Assembly (NCBI GenBank): GCA_963662155.1
Contig: OY759274.1
Span: 41,647,342-41,711,341, forward strand
Source of the DNA: Lamellibrachia columna
Lineage: Eukaryota; Annelida; Polychaeta; Sabellida; Siboglinidae
DNA: 64,000 nt
Direction: 5' to 3'
The translations under genes and the position numbers were made by a program. The notes beneath the pieces are model-generated. The model did not search any database, was not told where the DNA came from, and saw only the letters and a program-made list of their open reading frames with translations. Of this stretch, positions 14,101 to 25,150 are shown in pieces. Every line of letters begins with the position of its first letter. The stretch's first letter is position 1.

Positions 14101-17100
14101 CGTCATCATGATGTGTAGCATTACGTGTTGGTGGCTGGTGTTTTGGTCGTCACCATGATGTGTAGCATAACGTGTTGGTGGCTGGTGGTTTGATCGTCGT
14201 CATGACGTGTAACATTATGTTTTAGTGGCTGGTGGTTTGGTCGTCACCATGATGTGTAGCATTACATGTTGGTGGCTGGTGGTTTGGTCGTCATCATGAT
14301 GTGTAGCATTATGTGTTGGTGGCTGGTGGTTTGGTCGTCACCATGATGTGTAGCATTACGTGTTGGTGGTTGTTGGTTTGTTCCCCAATATGATTTGTAG
14401 CATTACGTGTTGGTGGATGGTGTTTTGGTCGTCATCATGATGTGTACCATAACGTGTTGGTTGTTGGTGGTTTGGTCGTCACTATGATGTGTAACATTAC
14501 GTGTTGGTGGCTGGTGGTTTGGTCGTCACAATGATTTGTAGCATTACGTGTTGGTGGCTTGTGGTTTGTTCGTAACCATAATGTGTAGCATTACGAGTTG
14601 ATGGCTGGTGGTTTGGTCAACGCCATGATGTGTAGCATAACGTGTTGGTTGCTGGTGGTTTGCTCGTCACCATTATGTGTAGAATTAAGTGTTGGTGGTT
14701 GGTGGTTTGGTCGTCATCATGATGTGTAGCATTACATGTTGGTGGCTGGTGGTTTGGTTGTCACCATGATGTGTAGCATTACGTGTTGGTGGCTAGTGGT
14801 TTGGTCGTCACCACAATGTGTAACATTACGTGTTGGTGGCTGATGATTTGGTCTTTATCATGATGTGTAGAATTACGTGTTGGTTGTTGGTGGTTTGGTC
14901 GTCACCATGATGTGTAGCATTAAGGGTTGGTGGCTGGTGTTTTGGTCGTCACCATGATGTGCAGCATTACGTGTTGGTGGCTTGTGGTTTGGTCGTCACC
15001 ATGATGTGTAGCATTACGTGTTGGTGGCTGGTGGTTTGGCGGTCACCATAATGTGTAGCATTACATGTTGGTGGCTTGTGGTTTTGTCGTCACCATGATG
15101 TGTAACATTACTTGTTGGTGGCTGGTGGTTTTTTCATCACCATGATGTGTAGAATTACGTGTTGGTGGTTGTTGGTTTGGTCGTCATCATGACGTGTAGC
15201 ATTATGTTTTAGTGGCTGGTGGTTTGGTCGTCACCATGATGTGTAGCATAACGTGTTGGTGGCTGGTGGTTTGGTCGTCATCATTATGTGTAGCATTACG
15301 TGTTGGTGGTTGGTGGTTTGGTCGTCATCATGATGTGTAGCATTACATGTTGGTGGCTGGTGGTTTGGTCGTCACCATGATGTGTAGCATTACGTGTTGG
15401 TGGCTAGTGGTTTGGTCGACACCACAACGTGTAACATTACGTGTTGGTGGCTGGTGATTTGGTCTTTATCATGATGTGTAGAATTACGTGTTGGTTGTTG
15501 GTGGTTTGGTCGTCAACTTGATGTGTAGCATTACGTATTGGTGGTTGGTGGTTTGGTCGTCATCATGATGTGTAGCATTACGTGTTGGTGGCTGGTGGTT
15601 TGGTAGTCACCATTATGTGTAACATTACGTGTTGGTGGCTGGTGGTTTGGTCGTAATCATGACGTGTAGCATTATGTATTAGTGGCTGGTGGTTTGGTCG
15701 TCACCATGATGTGTAGCATAACGTGTTGGTGGCTGGTGGTTTGGTCGTCATCATGATGTGTAGCATTACATGTTGGTGGCTGGTGGTTTGGTCGTCACCA
15801 TGATGTGTAGCATTACGTTTTGGTGGCTGGTGGTTTGGTCGTCACCATGATGTGTAGCATTACGTGTTGGTGGCTGATGGTTTGGACCTCACCATGATGT
15901 GTAGCATTACGTGTTGTTGGCTGATGGTTTGGACGTCACCATGATGTGTAACATTACTTGTTGGTGGCTGGTGGATTTGTCATCACTGTGTAGAATTACG
16001 TGTTGGTGGTTGGTGGTTTGGTCATCATCATGATGAGTAGCATTACGTGTTGGCGGCTGGTGGTTTGGTCATCATCATAATGTGTAGCATGACGTGTTGG
16101 TGGCTGGTGATTTGGTCGTCATCATAATGTGCAGCATTACATGTTGGTGGCTGGTGGTTTGGTCGTCACCATTATGTGTAGCATAACGTGTTGGTGGCTG
16201 GTGGTTTGGTCGTCATCATGATGTGTAGCATTATGTGTTGGTGGCTGGTGGTTTGGTTGTCACCATGATGTGTAGCATTACGTGTTGGTGGTTGTTGGTT
16301 TGTTCCACAACATGATTTGTAGCATTACGTGTTGGTGGCTGGTGGTTTGATCGTCACCATGATGTGTAGCATTACGAGTTGATGGCTGGTGGTTTTGGTC
16401 AACACCATGATGTGTAGCATAACGTGTTGGTTGCTGGTGGTTTGGTCGTCACCATGATGTGTAGCATTACGTGTTGGTGGTTGGTGGTTTGGTCGTCATC
16501 ATGATGTGTAGCATTACGTATTGGTGGTTGGTGGTTTGGTCGTCATCATGATGTGTAGCATTACGTGTTGGTGGCTGGTGGTATGGTCGTCACCATGATG
16601 TGTAACATTACGTTTTGGTGACTGGTGGTTTGGTCTTCATCATGATGTGTAGAATTACGTGTTGGTTATTCGTTGTTTGGTCGTCACCATGATGTGTAGC
16701 ATTAAGGGTTGGTGGCTGGTGGTTTACTCGTCACCATGATGTGCAGCATTACGTGTTGGTGGCTTGTGGTTTGGTCGTCACCATGATGTGTAGCATTACG
16801 TGTTGGTGGCTGGTGGTTTGGCGGTCACCATAATGTGTAGCATTACGTATTTGTGGCTGGTGGTTTTGTCATCACCATGATGTGTAACATTACTTGTTGG
16901 TGGCTGGTGGTTTTGTCATCACCATGATGTGTAGCATTACATGTTGGTGGCTGGTGGTTTGGTCGTCACTATGATGTGTAGCATAATGTGTTGGTGGCTG
17001 GTGGTTTGGTCGTCATCATGATGTGTAGCATTACGTGTTTGTGGCTGGTGTTTTGATCGTCACCATGATGTGTAGCATAACGTGTTGGTGGCTGGTGGTT

Positions 17101-19817
17101 TGGTCGTAATCATAATGTGTACCATAACGTGTTGGTGGTTGCTGGTTTGGTCGTCACCATGATGTGTAACATTACGTGTTGGTGGCTGGTGGTTTGGTCG
17201 TCACAATGATTTGTAGCATTGCGTGTTGGTGGCTTGTGGTTTTTTCGTCACCATGATGTGTAGCATTACGAGTTGATGGCTGGTGGTTTGATCAACACCA
17301 TGATGTGTAGCATAACGTGTTGGTTGCTGGTGGTTTGCTCGTCACCATTATGTGTAGCATTACGTGTTGGTGGTTGGTGGTTTGGTCGTCACCATGATGT
17401 GTAGCATTACATTTTGGTGGCTTGTGGTTTGGTCGTCACCATGATGTGTAGCATTACGTGTTGGTGGCTGGTGGTTTGGCGGTCACCATAATGTGTAGCA
17501 TTACGTATTGGTGGCTGGTGTTTTGTCATCACCATGATGTGTAACATTACTTGTTGGTGGCTGGTGGTTTTGTCATCACCATGATGTGTAGCATTACATG
17601 TTGGTGGCTGGTGGTTTGGTCGTCACTATGATGTGTAGCATAATGTGTTGGTTGCTGGTGGTTTGGTCGTCATCATGATGTGTAGCATTACGTGGTGGCT
17701 GGTGTTTTGATCGTCACCATGATGTGTAGCATAACGTGTTGGTGGCTGGTGGTTTGGTCGTAATCATGACTTGTAGAATTATGTGTTGGTGGCTGGTGGT
17801 TTGGTCGTCACCATGATGTGTAGCATTACGTGTTGGTGGTTGTTGGTTTGTTCCGCAATATGATTTGTAGCATTACGTGTTGGTGGATGGTGTTTTGGTC
17901 GTCATCATGATGTGTACCATAACGTGTTGGTGGTTGGTGGTTTGGTCGTCACCATGAAGTGTAACATTACGTTTTGGTGGCTGGTGGTTTAGTCGTCACA
18001 ATGATTTGTAGCATTACGTGTTGGTGGCTTGTGGTTTGTTCGTCACCATAATGTGTAGCATTACGAGTTGATGGCTGGTGGTTTGGTCAACACCATGATG
18101 TGTAGCATAACGTGTTGGTTGCTGGTGGTTTGCTCGTCACCATTATGTGTAGAATTACGTGTTGGTGGTTGGTGGTTTGGTCGTCATCATGATGTGTAGC
18201 ATTACATTTTGGTGGCTGGTGGTTTGGTCGTCACCATGATGTGTAGCATTACGTGTTGGTGGCTAGTGGTTTGGTCGTCACCACAATGTGTAACATTACG
18301 TGTTGGTGGCTGTTGATTTGGTCTTTATCATGATGTGTAGAATTACGTGTTGGTTGTTGGTGGTTTGGTCGTCACCATGATGTGTAGCCTTAAGGGTTGG
18401 TGGCTGGTGTTTTGGTCGTCACCATGATGTGCAGCATTACGTGTTGGTGGCTTGTGGTTTGGTCGTCACCATGACGTGTAGCATTACGTGTTGGTGGCTG
18501 GTGGTTTGGCGGTCACCATAATGTGTAGCATTACATGTTGGTGGCTTGTGGTTTTGTCGTCACCATGATGTGTAATATTACTTGTTGGTGGCTGGTGGTT
18601 TTTTCATCACCATGATGTGTAGAATTACGTGTTGGTGGTTGTTGGTTTGGTCGTCATCATGACGTGTAGCATTATGTTTTAGTGGCTGGTGGTTTGGTCG
18701 TCACCATGATGTGTAGCATAACGTGTTGGTGGCTGGTGGTTTGGTCGTCATCATGATGTGTAGCATTACATGTTGGTGGCTGGTGGTTTGGTCGTCACTA
18801 TGATGTGTAGCATAACGTGTTGGTGGCTGGTGGTTTGGTCGTCATCATTATGTGTAGCATTAAGTGTTGGTGGCTGGTGTTTTGGTCGTCACCATGATGT
18901 GTAGCTTAACGTGTTGGTGGCTGGTGGTTTGGTCGTAATCATGACGTGTAGCATTATGTGTTAGTGGCTGGTGGTTTGGTCGTCACCATGATGTGTAGCA
19001 TAACGTGTTGGTGGCTGGTGGTTTGGTCGTCATCATAATGTGTAGCATTACATGTTGGTGACTGGTGGTTTGGTCGTCACCATGATGTGTAGCATTACGT
19101 ATTGGTGTCTGATTGTTTGGACGTCACCATGATGTGTAGCATTACGTGCATTACGTGTTGGTGGCTGGTGGTTTGGTCGTCACCATGATGTGTAACATTA
19201 CGTTTTGGTGGCTGGTGGTTTGGTCGTCATCATGATGTGTAGAATTACGTGTTGGTTATTGGTGGTTTGGTCGTCACCATGATGTGTAGCATTACGTTTT
19301 GGTGGCTGGTGGTTTGGTCGTCACCATGATGTGTAGCATTACGTGTTGGTGGCTGATGGTTTGGACGTCACCATGATGTGTAGCATTACGTGTTGGTGGC
19401 TGATGGTTTGGACGTCACCATGATGTGTAACATTACTTGTTGGTGGCTGGTGGATTTGTCATCACTATGATGTGTAGAATTACGGGTTGGTGGTTGGTGG
19501 TTTGGTCGTCATCATGATGTGTAGCATTACGTGTTGGTGGCTGGTGTTTTGGTCGTCACCATGATGTGTAGCATAACGTGTTGGTGGCTGGTGGTTTGAT
19601 CGTCGTCATGACGTGTATAGCATTATGTTTTAGTGGCTGGTGGTTTGGTCGTCACCATGATGTGTAGCATAACGTGTTGGTGGCTGGTGGTTTGGTCGTC
19701 ATCATGATGTGTAGAATTACATGTTGGTTGCTGGTGGTTTGGTCGTCACCGTGATGTGTAGCATTACGTGTTGGTGGCTGATGGTTTGGACGTCACCATG
19801 ATGTGTAGCATTACGTG
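8142..19817 (+). repeat. 47-bp minisatellite array, main block with higher-order structure
   Basis: This continues the 47-bp array. Rare variants recur at fixed offsets. A shortened unit (ATTTGTCATCACTGTG) lies at 8,971, 10,329 and 15,975. The ACGTGTTGGTTATTG variant lies at 9,464, 11,011 and 16,657, the last with CGTTG after it. The 10,329/15,975 and 11,011/16,657 pairs are both exactly 5,646 bp apart, about 120 units. The 8.4 and 15.4 kb regions match at about 7,004 bp. The array therefore grew by multi-kilobase segmental duplication as well as single-unit slippage. No gene is seen. Confidence 0.96.
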
Positions 19818-19940
19818 GTATGAGTCCTCTGTATTCGTTCAAGCGTATCTATATCCTTCTTACAATATATATTTAATATTATAAATTTTATATATTATTA
19901 GTCATTTTATATATTAAATATATATATATATATATATATA
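19818..19940 (-). mobile_element. CR1 ORF2 scrap with AT-rich tail, first of two tandem copies
   Basis: The plus strand contains TATTCGTTCAAGCGTATCTA followed by CCTTCTTAC. This is the antisense of the CR1 ORF2 region encoding KKDIDTLERI at about 46.2 kb. It then runs into AT-rich sequence and a short TA tract. The same junction recurs 1,023 bp further on at 20,841. Between them sits minisatellite, so CR1 scrap plus array was duplicated as one block. This matches the outermost part of the palindrome right arm at 34.5-34.6 kb in reverse orientation. Confidence 0.8.
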
Positions 19941-20840
19941 TGGCTGGTGGTTTGGTCGTAATCATGACGTGTAGCATTATGTGTTAGTGGCTGGTGGTTT
20001 GGTCGTCACCATGATGTGTAGCATAACGTGTTGGTGGCTGGTGGTTTGGTCGTCATCATAATGTGTAGCATTACATGTTGGTGACTGGTGGTTTGGTCGT
20101 CACCATGATGTGTAGCATTACGTATTGGTGTCTGATTGTTTGGACGTCACCATGATGTGTAGCATTACGTGCATTACGTGTTGGTGGCTGGTGGTTTGGT
20201 CGTCACCATGATGTGTAACATTACGTTTTGGTGGCTGGTGGTTTGGTCGTCATCATGATGTGTAGAATTACATGTTGGTTATTGGTGGTTTGGTCGTCAC
20301 CATGATGTGTAGCATTACGTTTTGGTGGCTGGTGGTTTGGTCGTCACCATGATGTGTAGCATTACGTGTTGGTGGCTGATGGTTTGGACGTCACCATGAT
20401 GTGTAGCATTACGTGTTGGTGGCTGATGGTTTGGACGTCACCATGATGTGTAACATTACTTGTTGGTGGCTGGTGGATTTGTCATCACTATGATGTGTAG
20501 AATTACGGGTTTGTGGTTGGTGGTTTGGTCGTCATCATGATGTGTAGCATTACGTGTTGGTGGCTGGTGTTTTGGTCGTCACCATGATGTGTAGCATAAC
20601 GTGTTGGTGGCTGGTGGTTTGATCGTCGTCATGACGTGTATAGCATTATGTTTTAGTGGCTGGTGGTTTGGTCGTCACCATGATGTGTAGCATAACGTGT
20701 TGGTGGTTGGGGGTTTGGTCGTCATCATGATGTGTAGAATTACATGTTGGTTGCTGGTGGTTTGGTCGTCACCGTGATGTGTAGCATTACGTGTTGGTGG
20801 CTGATGGTTTGGACGTCACCATGATGTGTAGCATTACGTG
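19941..20840 (+). repeat. 47-bp minisatellite, segment within a 1,023-bp tandem duplication
   Basis: About 19 more units of the 47-bp repeat, almost the same series as 18.9-19.8 kb. It includes the rare ACGTGCATTACGTG double-start unit and the CACCGTGATG variant. The CR1 scrap that follows recurs with a spacing of 1,023 bp. This is a recent tandem duplication whose unit contains array plus transposon scrap. Confidence 0.92.
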
Positions 20841-20930
20841 GTATGAGTCCTCTGTATTCGTTCAAGCGTATCTATATCCTTCTTACAATATATATTTAAT
20901 ATTATAAATTTTATATATTATTAGTCATTT

Positions 20931-21023
<93 letters not shown>

Positions 21024-21076
21024 TAAATATATATATATATTTATATATATATATATATATATATATTTAATATATA
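20841..21076. repeat. CR1 scrap plus long (TA)n tract at the outer edge of the palindrome left arm
   Basis: A second copy of the CR1 ORF2 scrap (20,849-20,890) is followed by AT-rich sequence and about 140 bp of mostly pure TA repeat (20,937-21,076). The mirror counterpart is 34,318-34,600. In both arms the TA tract sits where the middle of a CR1 element should be, between an ORF1/ORF2 junction fragment and an ORF2 3' fragment. It therefore marks a large internal deletion. TA runs of this length are prone to cruciform extrusion and breakage. Confidence 0.85.
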
Positions 21077-21483
21077 CAATGAATCCTCCTCTTCTTCCTA
21101 TTCGATCTCTCCTAAACATTATGTATCCTGTCAATCCTAATTCAGCATCTGATATGTCTTTGTTGGCCCATGAATTATGGGAGGGTCAGTATCTTCTACA
21201 CTGTTTAATTAGTTTTTCTTATTTACCATGCTCCTTGCATTTAAACACACGCATTTACAACCAGCTTCAGAAAGTGTCCCGGACATTTTGTTAGTGGTGA
21301 CCTCTTGTCCTGTTTGAGGCACCTCTAAGTAACCCCCTGCGCTACTAGTTTAAACAATGTTTGCTACGAAATATATGTTTTATGCTATCCATGCTAATGT
21401 TGACTGCTGCTAAGGGTTCATCCGCAAACACCGCTGCACCCTTGCCACTTAGATGAAGCATATTCCTCATATACATAGCAGTC
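21077..21483 (-). pseudogene. Decayed CR1 fragment spanning the ORF1/ORF2 junction (left flank)
   Basis: On the minus strand this matches 48.36-48.81 kb of the full-length CR1. It contains the ORF1 C-terminus (HLSGKGAAVFADE-like), the TTTAAACTAG overlap of ORF1 stop and ORF2 start, and the N-terminus of the ORF2 endonuclease. Frames are broken. It ends exactly at GCAGTC (21,478-21,483), next to the palindrome element terminus. The mirror copy is 33,911-34,317. Confidence 0.88.
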
Positions 21484-21870
21484 AATAGTTAAGGAGAGGA
21501 AATGACCGAGCCAAAGAGTGGCCCAGTAGGGAGGGACCCAGTGAATTCCGGTCGCAGAGCCTTCTTGGTACCATAAGCGACCCCTAGCGACTGGAGCTAA
21601 CCCTAACCGTCTAGCGCGCCCCCTGGCGACTGAATTTAATTTTAATTTTAAATTTATTTTTAATATTTTTTTTTTTTTTTTTTTTTAACTGCGCGCGCAG
21701 CCTCACAACATTCTGGGTAGCCCGAGCGCCCCCTGGCCCGTAACCCTATCCGTAACCCTAGAACGCCCCCTAGCGACTGGAGCTAACCCTAACCGTCTAG
21801 AGCGCCCCATGTCGACTGAATTTAATTTTAATTTTTATTTTATTTATTTCATTTTTTTCTTGACATACCG
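21484..21870 (+). repeat. Element terminus, left arm: GC-rich end with telomere-like CCCTAACC motifs
   Basis: This begins AATAGTTAAGGAGAGGAAAT at the CR1 junction. Two related modules follow, each with GCGACTGGAGCTAACCCTAA, CGTCTAG and GCGCCCCCTGGCG motifs, separated by T-rich runs (about 21,640-21,690) and a GCGCGCGCAG segment. The same terminus appears reversed at 33,560-33,910 and again at 36,370-36,740. No coding potential is seen. Confidence 0.8.
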
Positions 21871-22415
21871 ACATACAGCTCAAGTAAGCTATAAACGTGT
21901 CAGGACACATAACTTCTACAGTTTACCCATAATTCCTACAATTTACCCATAATTCCCCTATTCAATAAGAGCACTAGCAAATGTTATTAAATATTTGAAA
22001 ATAATGACACAATATTGTCCACAAACGTTAGACAGAGGACTCTAAAGTCTCTTGTCATACCGACGTACAGCTGACGAAAGCTATAAACGTGTCAGGAAAT
22101 GCTGCTGACGTAATCCGCATACAGAACAATACCAAATAAGGACATGCATCTGCACCAGACGCGTCGCGGAAAGTGCATCATCAGCATATTGTCGTTATAT
22201 GTCAATGTTTGAAAATAATGCGCTGTTACACTTTACCCATAACTCCTACAGTTTACCTATAATTCCTACAATTTACCCATAACTCCTAAAGTTTATCCAT
22301 GTTAACACCACGCTATATATTCTTAAATAACACATGTGTGTATTAATAAGCTATACGAAACCCGAGAGCAACGAAAGGCGTACTTTCGACCCAGCTCGCT
22401 AGCGAAGTCGGCTCA
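21871..22415 (+). repeat. Palindrome arm, AT-rich subterminal segment with ACCCATAA... repeats
   Basis: This holds several copies of a short phrase, TTTACCCATAATTCCTACA, at about 21,920-21,960 and 22,230-22,300. It also has two copies of a phrase around CATACCGACATACAGCT (21,865 and 22,055). There is no gene. The mirror is at about 33,050-33,545, and part of it is repeated a third time at 36,108-36,370. Confidence 0.7.
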
Positions 22416-22690
22416 TGTTTTAATCAGTAGGCCGGTAGCAGCCGGCTAGCAGGCGTGTAGAAGTAGGCCATGCACAGACGATATCAGTGACCCAACGACC
22501 CAGCCCGGCTCATGTTTTTTATCAGTAGACCGCTAGCAGCCGGCTAGCAGGCGTGTAGAATTAGGTCACGCACAGACGATATCAGTGACCCAACGACCCA
22601 GCCCGGATCATGATTTTTATTAGTAGACCGCTAGCAGCCGGCTAGCGGGCGTGTAGAAATAGGCCACGCACAGTCGTATAACGGTGTCTC
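22416..22690 (+). repeat. 98-bp tandem repeat, three copies
   Basis: The phrase GCAGCCGGCTAGC recurs at 98-bp spacing near 22,441, 22,539 and 22,637. Each copy also carries GGCGTGTAGAA, CACGCACAG or CATGCACAG, and GACGATATCAGTGACCCAAC where complete. The core AGCCGGCT is self-complementary. Mirrored at about 32,730-33,005 in the right arm. Confidence 0.88.
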
Positions 22691-22816
22691 TTAAAGTTAA
22701 ATTATGTGTTATATAGATACGTTTTAAAAGCGTTCGCTGCATAGGAGTATGTATTAGTTACCATTCGTGCAAACAACGACAGAGATAAGTCCGGCAGCAG
22801 GCATCGCTTTAGACGC

Positions 22817-22889
22817 ACACGCAAACGCACACGCAAACACACACACACACGCGCACACACACACGCGCACACACACGCACACGCACACG

Positions 22890-22920
<31 letters not shown>

Positions 22921-22955
22921 ACACGCACGCACGCACGCACGCACGCACACACATC
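22817..22955 (+). repeat. (CA)n/(CG-CA) microsatellite
   Basis: Alternating CA with interspersed CG dinucleotides, a Z-DNA-prone purine-pyrimidine tract. Mirrored as (GT)n at about 32,520-32,600, where it is shorter. Cys/Val or His/Thr open frames in it are artefacts. Confidence 0.95.
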
Positions 22956-23149
22956 ATGCTTGCTTATATAACACAGTTGTTTCAATAAAGCACACATATG
23001 TAGTGTAGCGTGTTTGTTCATTCACCTAGCTATAAAAAGAACTTGATTTTAGTTTCATACCTATCGTGTTACTCACAGACCCCTTATATTCTGATTGACC
23101 AGGCGAGGCAAACTATTACCAACATTACACCTGTCTGGACTTCCGCACT

Positions 23150-24225
23150 GTGTGCAGTAACACTCTGCTACCTCCAGCCACATCCTGGCTATTTACACAC
23201 TACCTCCATCATACAGTCCTCTGTCTCTCCTACCTCCAGCCACATCCCTGCTCCGTACACGCTGTCTCCACCATACAGTCCTCTGTCTCTACTACCTCCA
23301 GCCACATTGTGACGCATTACACATTGCCTCCACCATAGAGTCCTCTATCTCTCCTACCTCCAGCCACATCCTGACTTCCGATACATCGCGTCCACCATAC
23401 TATCCCCTGTCTCTCGTACATACAACCACATCATTGCTCCTGATACATTGCCCCCACCATTATGTCTTCTGTCTCTCCTACCTCCAACCACATCCTGGCT
23501 CCTTACACACTGCCTCCACCATTCAGTCTTTTGTCTCTCCTACCACTAACCACATCCTGGCTACTTACACACTGCCTCCACCATACTGTCCTCTGTCTCT
23601 CTTACCACTAGCCACATCCTGGCTACTTACACACTGCCTCCGCCATACAGTCCTCCGTCTCTACTACCTCCAACAACATCCCTGCTCCTTACACACTGTC
23701 TCCGCCATACAGTCCTCCGTCTCTACTACCTCCAACCAAATCCTGGCTCTTTACACATTGCCTGCACCAAATATTCCTCTGTCTCTCCTACCTTCAGCCA
23801 CATCCTGGCTCATAATACATTGCGTCCACCATACAACCCTCTGTCTCTCCTACCTCCAGCCACATCCTGGCTACTTACACACTGCCTCCAACATACAGTC
23901 CACTGTATTTCCTACCTCCAGCCACATCCTTCCTCCTTACATACTGCATCCGCCATACAGTCCTCTGTTTCTCCTACTTCCAGCCACATCCTGGCTCCTG
24001 ATACATTGCGTCCATCGTACAATCCTCTGTCTTTCCTATCTCCAGCCACACCCTTGCTCCTTACACATTACCTCCACCACACTGTCCTCTATTGCTCCTA
24101 CCTCCAACCAAATCCTGGCTCTTTACACATTGCCTACACCATACAGTCCTCTGTCTCTCCTACCTCCAGCCACATCCTAGCTACTTACACACTGCCTCCA
24201 CCATACAGTCCACTGACTTTCCTGT
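23150..24225 (+). repeat. 62-bp C/T-rich minisatellite (~17 copies), left arm
   Basis: The unit runs CCTACCTCCAGCCACATCCT, then GGCTCCTTACACACTGCCTC, then CACCATACAGTCCTCTGTCTCT. The CATCCTGG word recurs at exactly 62 bp (23,491 and 23,553). Because 62 is not a multiple of 3, one frame cycles through all three phases of the unit, and all happen to be open. That gives a 248-residue Ser/Thr/Pro/His/Leu-rich frame at 23,434-24,180. I regard it as non-coding. Confidence 0.95.
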
Positions 24226-25150
24226 ATTGTAGGTCGAAGGACCTACAACTTTATGTATTGTAGGTCAAAAGACCTACAACTTTATGTATTGTAGGTCCAA
24301 ATACCTACAACTTTATGTATTGTAAGTCCAAGGACCTACAACTTTATGTACTGCAGGTCCAAAGACCTGCTACTTTAGGTTTTGTAGGTTCAAGGACCTT
24401 CAACTTTATGTATTGTAGGTCCAAGGACCTACAACTTTATGTATTGTAGGTCCAAATACCTGCTACTTTATGTATTGTAGGTCCAAGGACATACGACTTT
24501 ATGTATTGTATGTCCAAATACCTGCTACTTTATGTATTGTATATCCAAGGACATACAACTTTATGTATTGTAGATCCAAATACCTACAACTTTATTTACT
24601 GTAGGTCCAAAGACCTGCTGCTTTATGTTTTGTGGGTTCAAGGACCTACAACTTTATGTATTGGAGGTCCAAAGACCTGCTACTTTATGTATTGTAGGTC
24701 CAGAGACCTGCTACTTTATGTATTGTAGGTCCAAAGAACCTGCTAATTTATGTATTGTAGGTCCAAATACCTACAACGTTATGTATTGAATGTCCAAGGA
24801 CCTACAACTTTATGTGTTGTAGGTCCAAAGACCTGCTATTTTAGGTTTTGTGGGTTCAAGAACCTACAACTTTATGTATTGGAGGTCCAAAGACCGGCTA
24901 CTTTATGTATTGTAGGTCCAAAGAACTGCTACTTTACGTATTGTAGGTACAAAGACCTGCTACTTTATGTATTGTAGGTCCAAACACCTACAACTTTATG
25001 TATTGTAGATCCAAGGACCTACAACTTTATGTATTGTAGGTCCAAAAACCTGCTACTTTATGTATTGTAGGTCCAAAGACCTGCTACTTTATGTATTGTA
25101 GGTCCAAAAACATACATCTTATAGTATTGTAGGCCCAAAGACTTTCAACT
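24226..25150 (+). repeat. 31-bp minisatellite with a perfect dyad in each unit, left arm
   Basis: About 30 copies of a 31-bp unit containing GTAGGTCCAAGGACCTAC, an 18-bp perfect inverted repeat, followed by AACTTTATGTATT. Variants change the second half-site (GACCTGCTACTT), giving two alternating unit types. As RNA or single-stranded DNA the array would form serial hairpins. Open Tyr/Leu/Cys-rich frames are artefacts of unit length. Mirrored at 30,040-31,255. Confidence 0.95.

Noticed and set aside
22702..23021. Cys/Val- and His/Thr-rich frames
   Set aside because: Translations of the (CA)n tract.
23434..24180. 248-codon open frame, mirrored at 31,298-32,044
   Set aside because: It lies entirely in a 62-bp minisatellite. 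Because 62 is not a multiple of three, the frame cycles through all phases and stays open only because the unit lacks stops. No domain.
24226..25150. CRISPR-like array (regular 31-bp repeats with dyads)
   Set aside because: The units are contiguous with no unique spacers, the host is eukaryotic and no cas genes are near.
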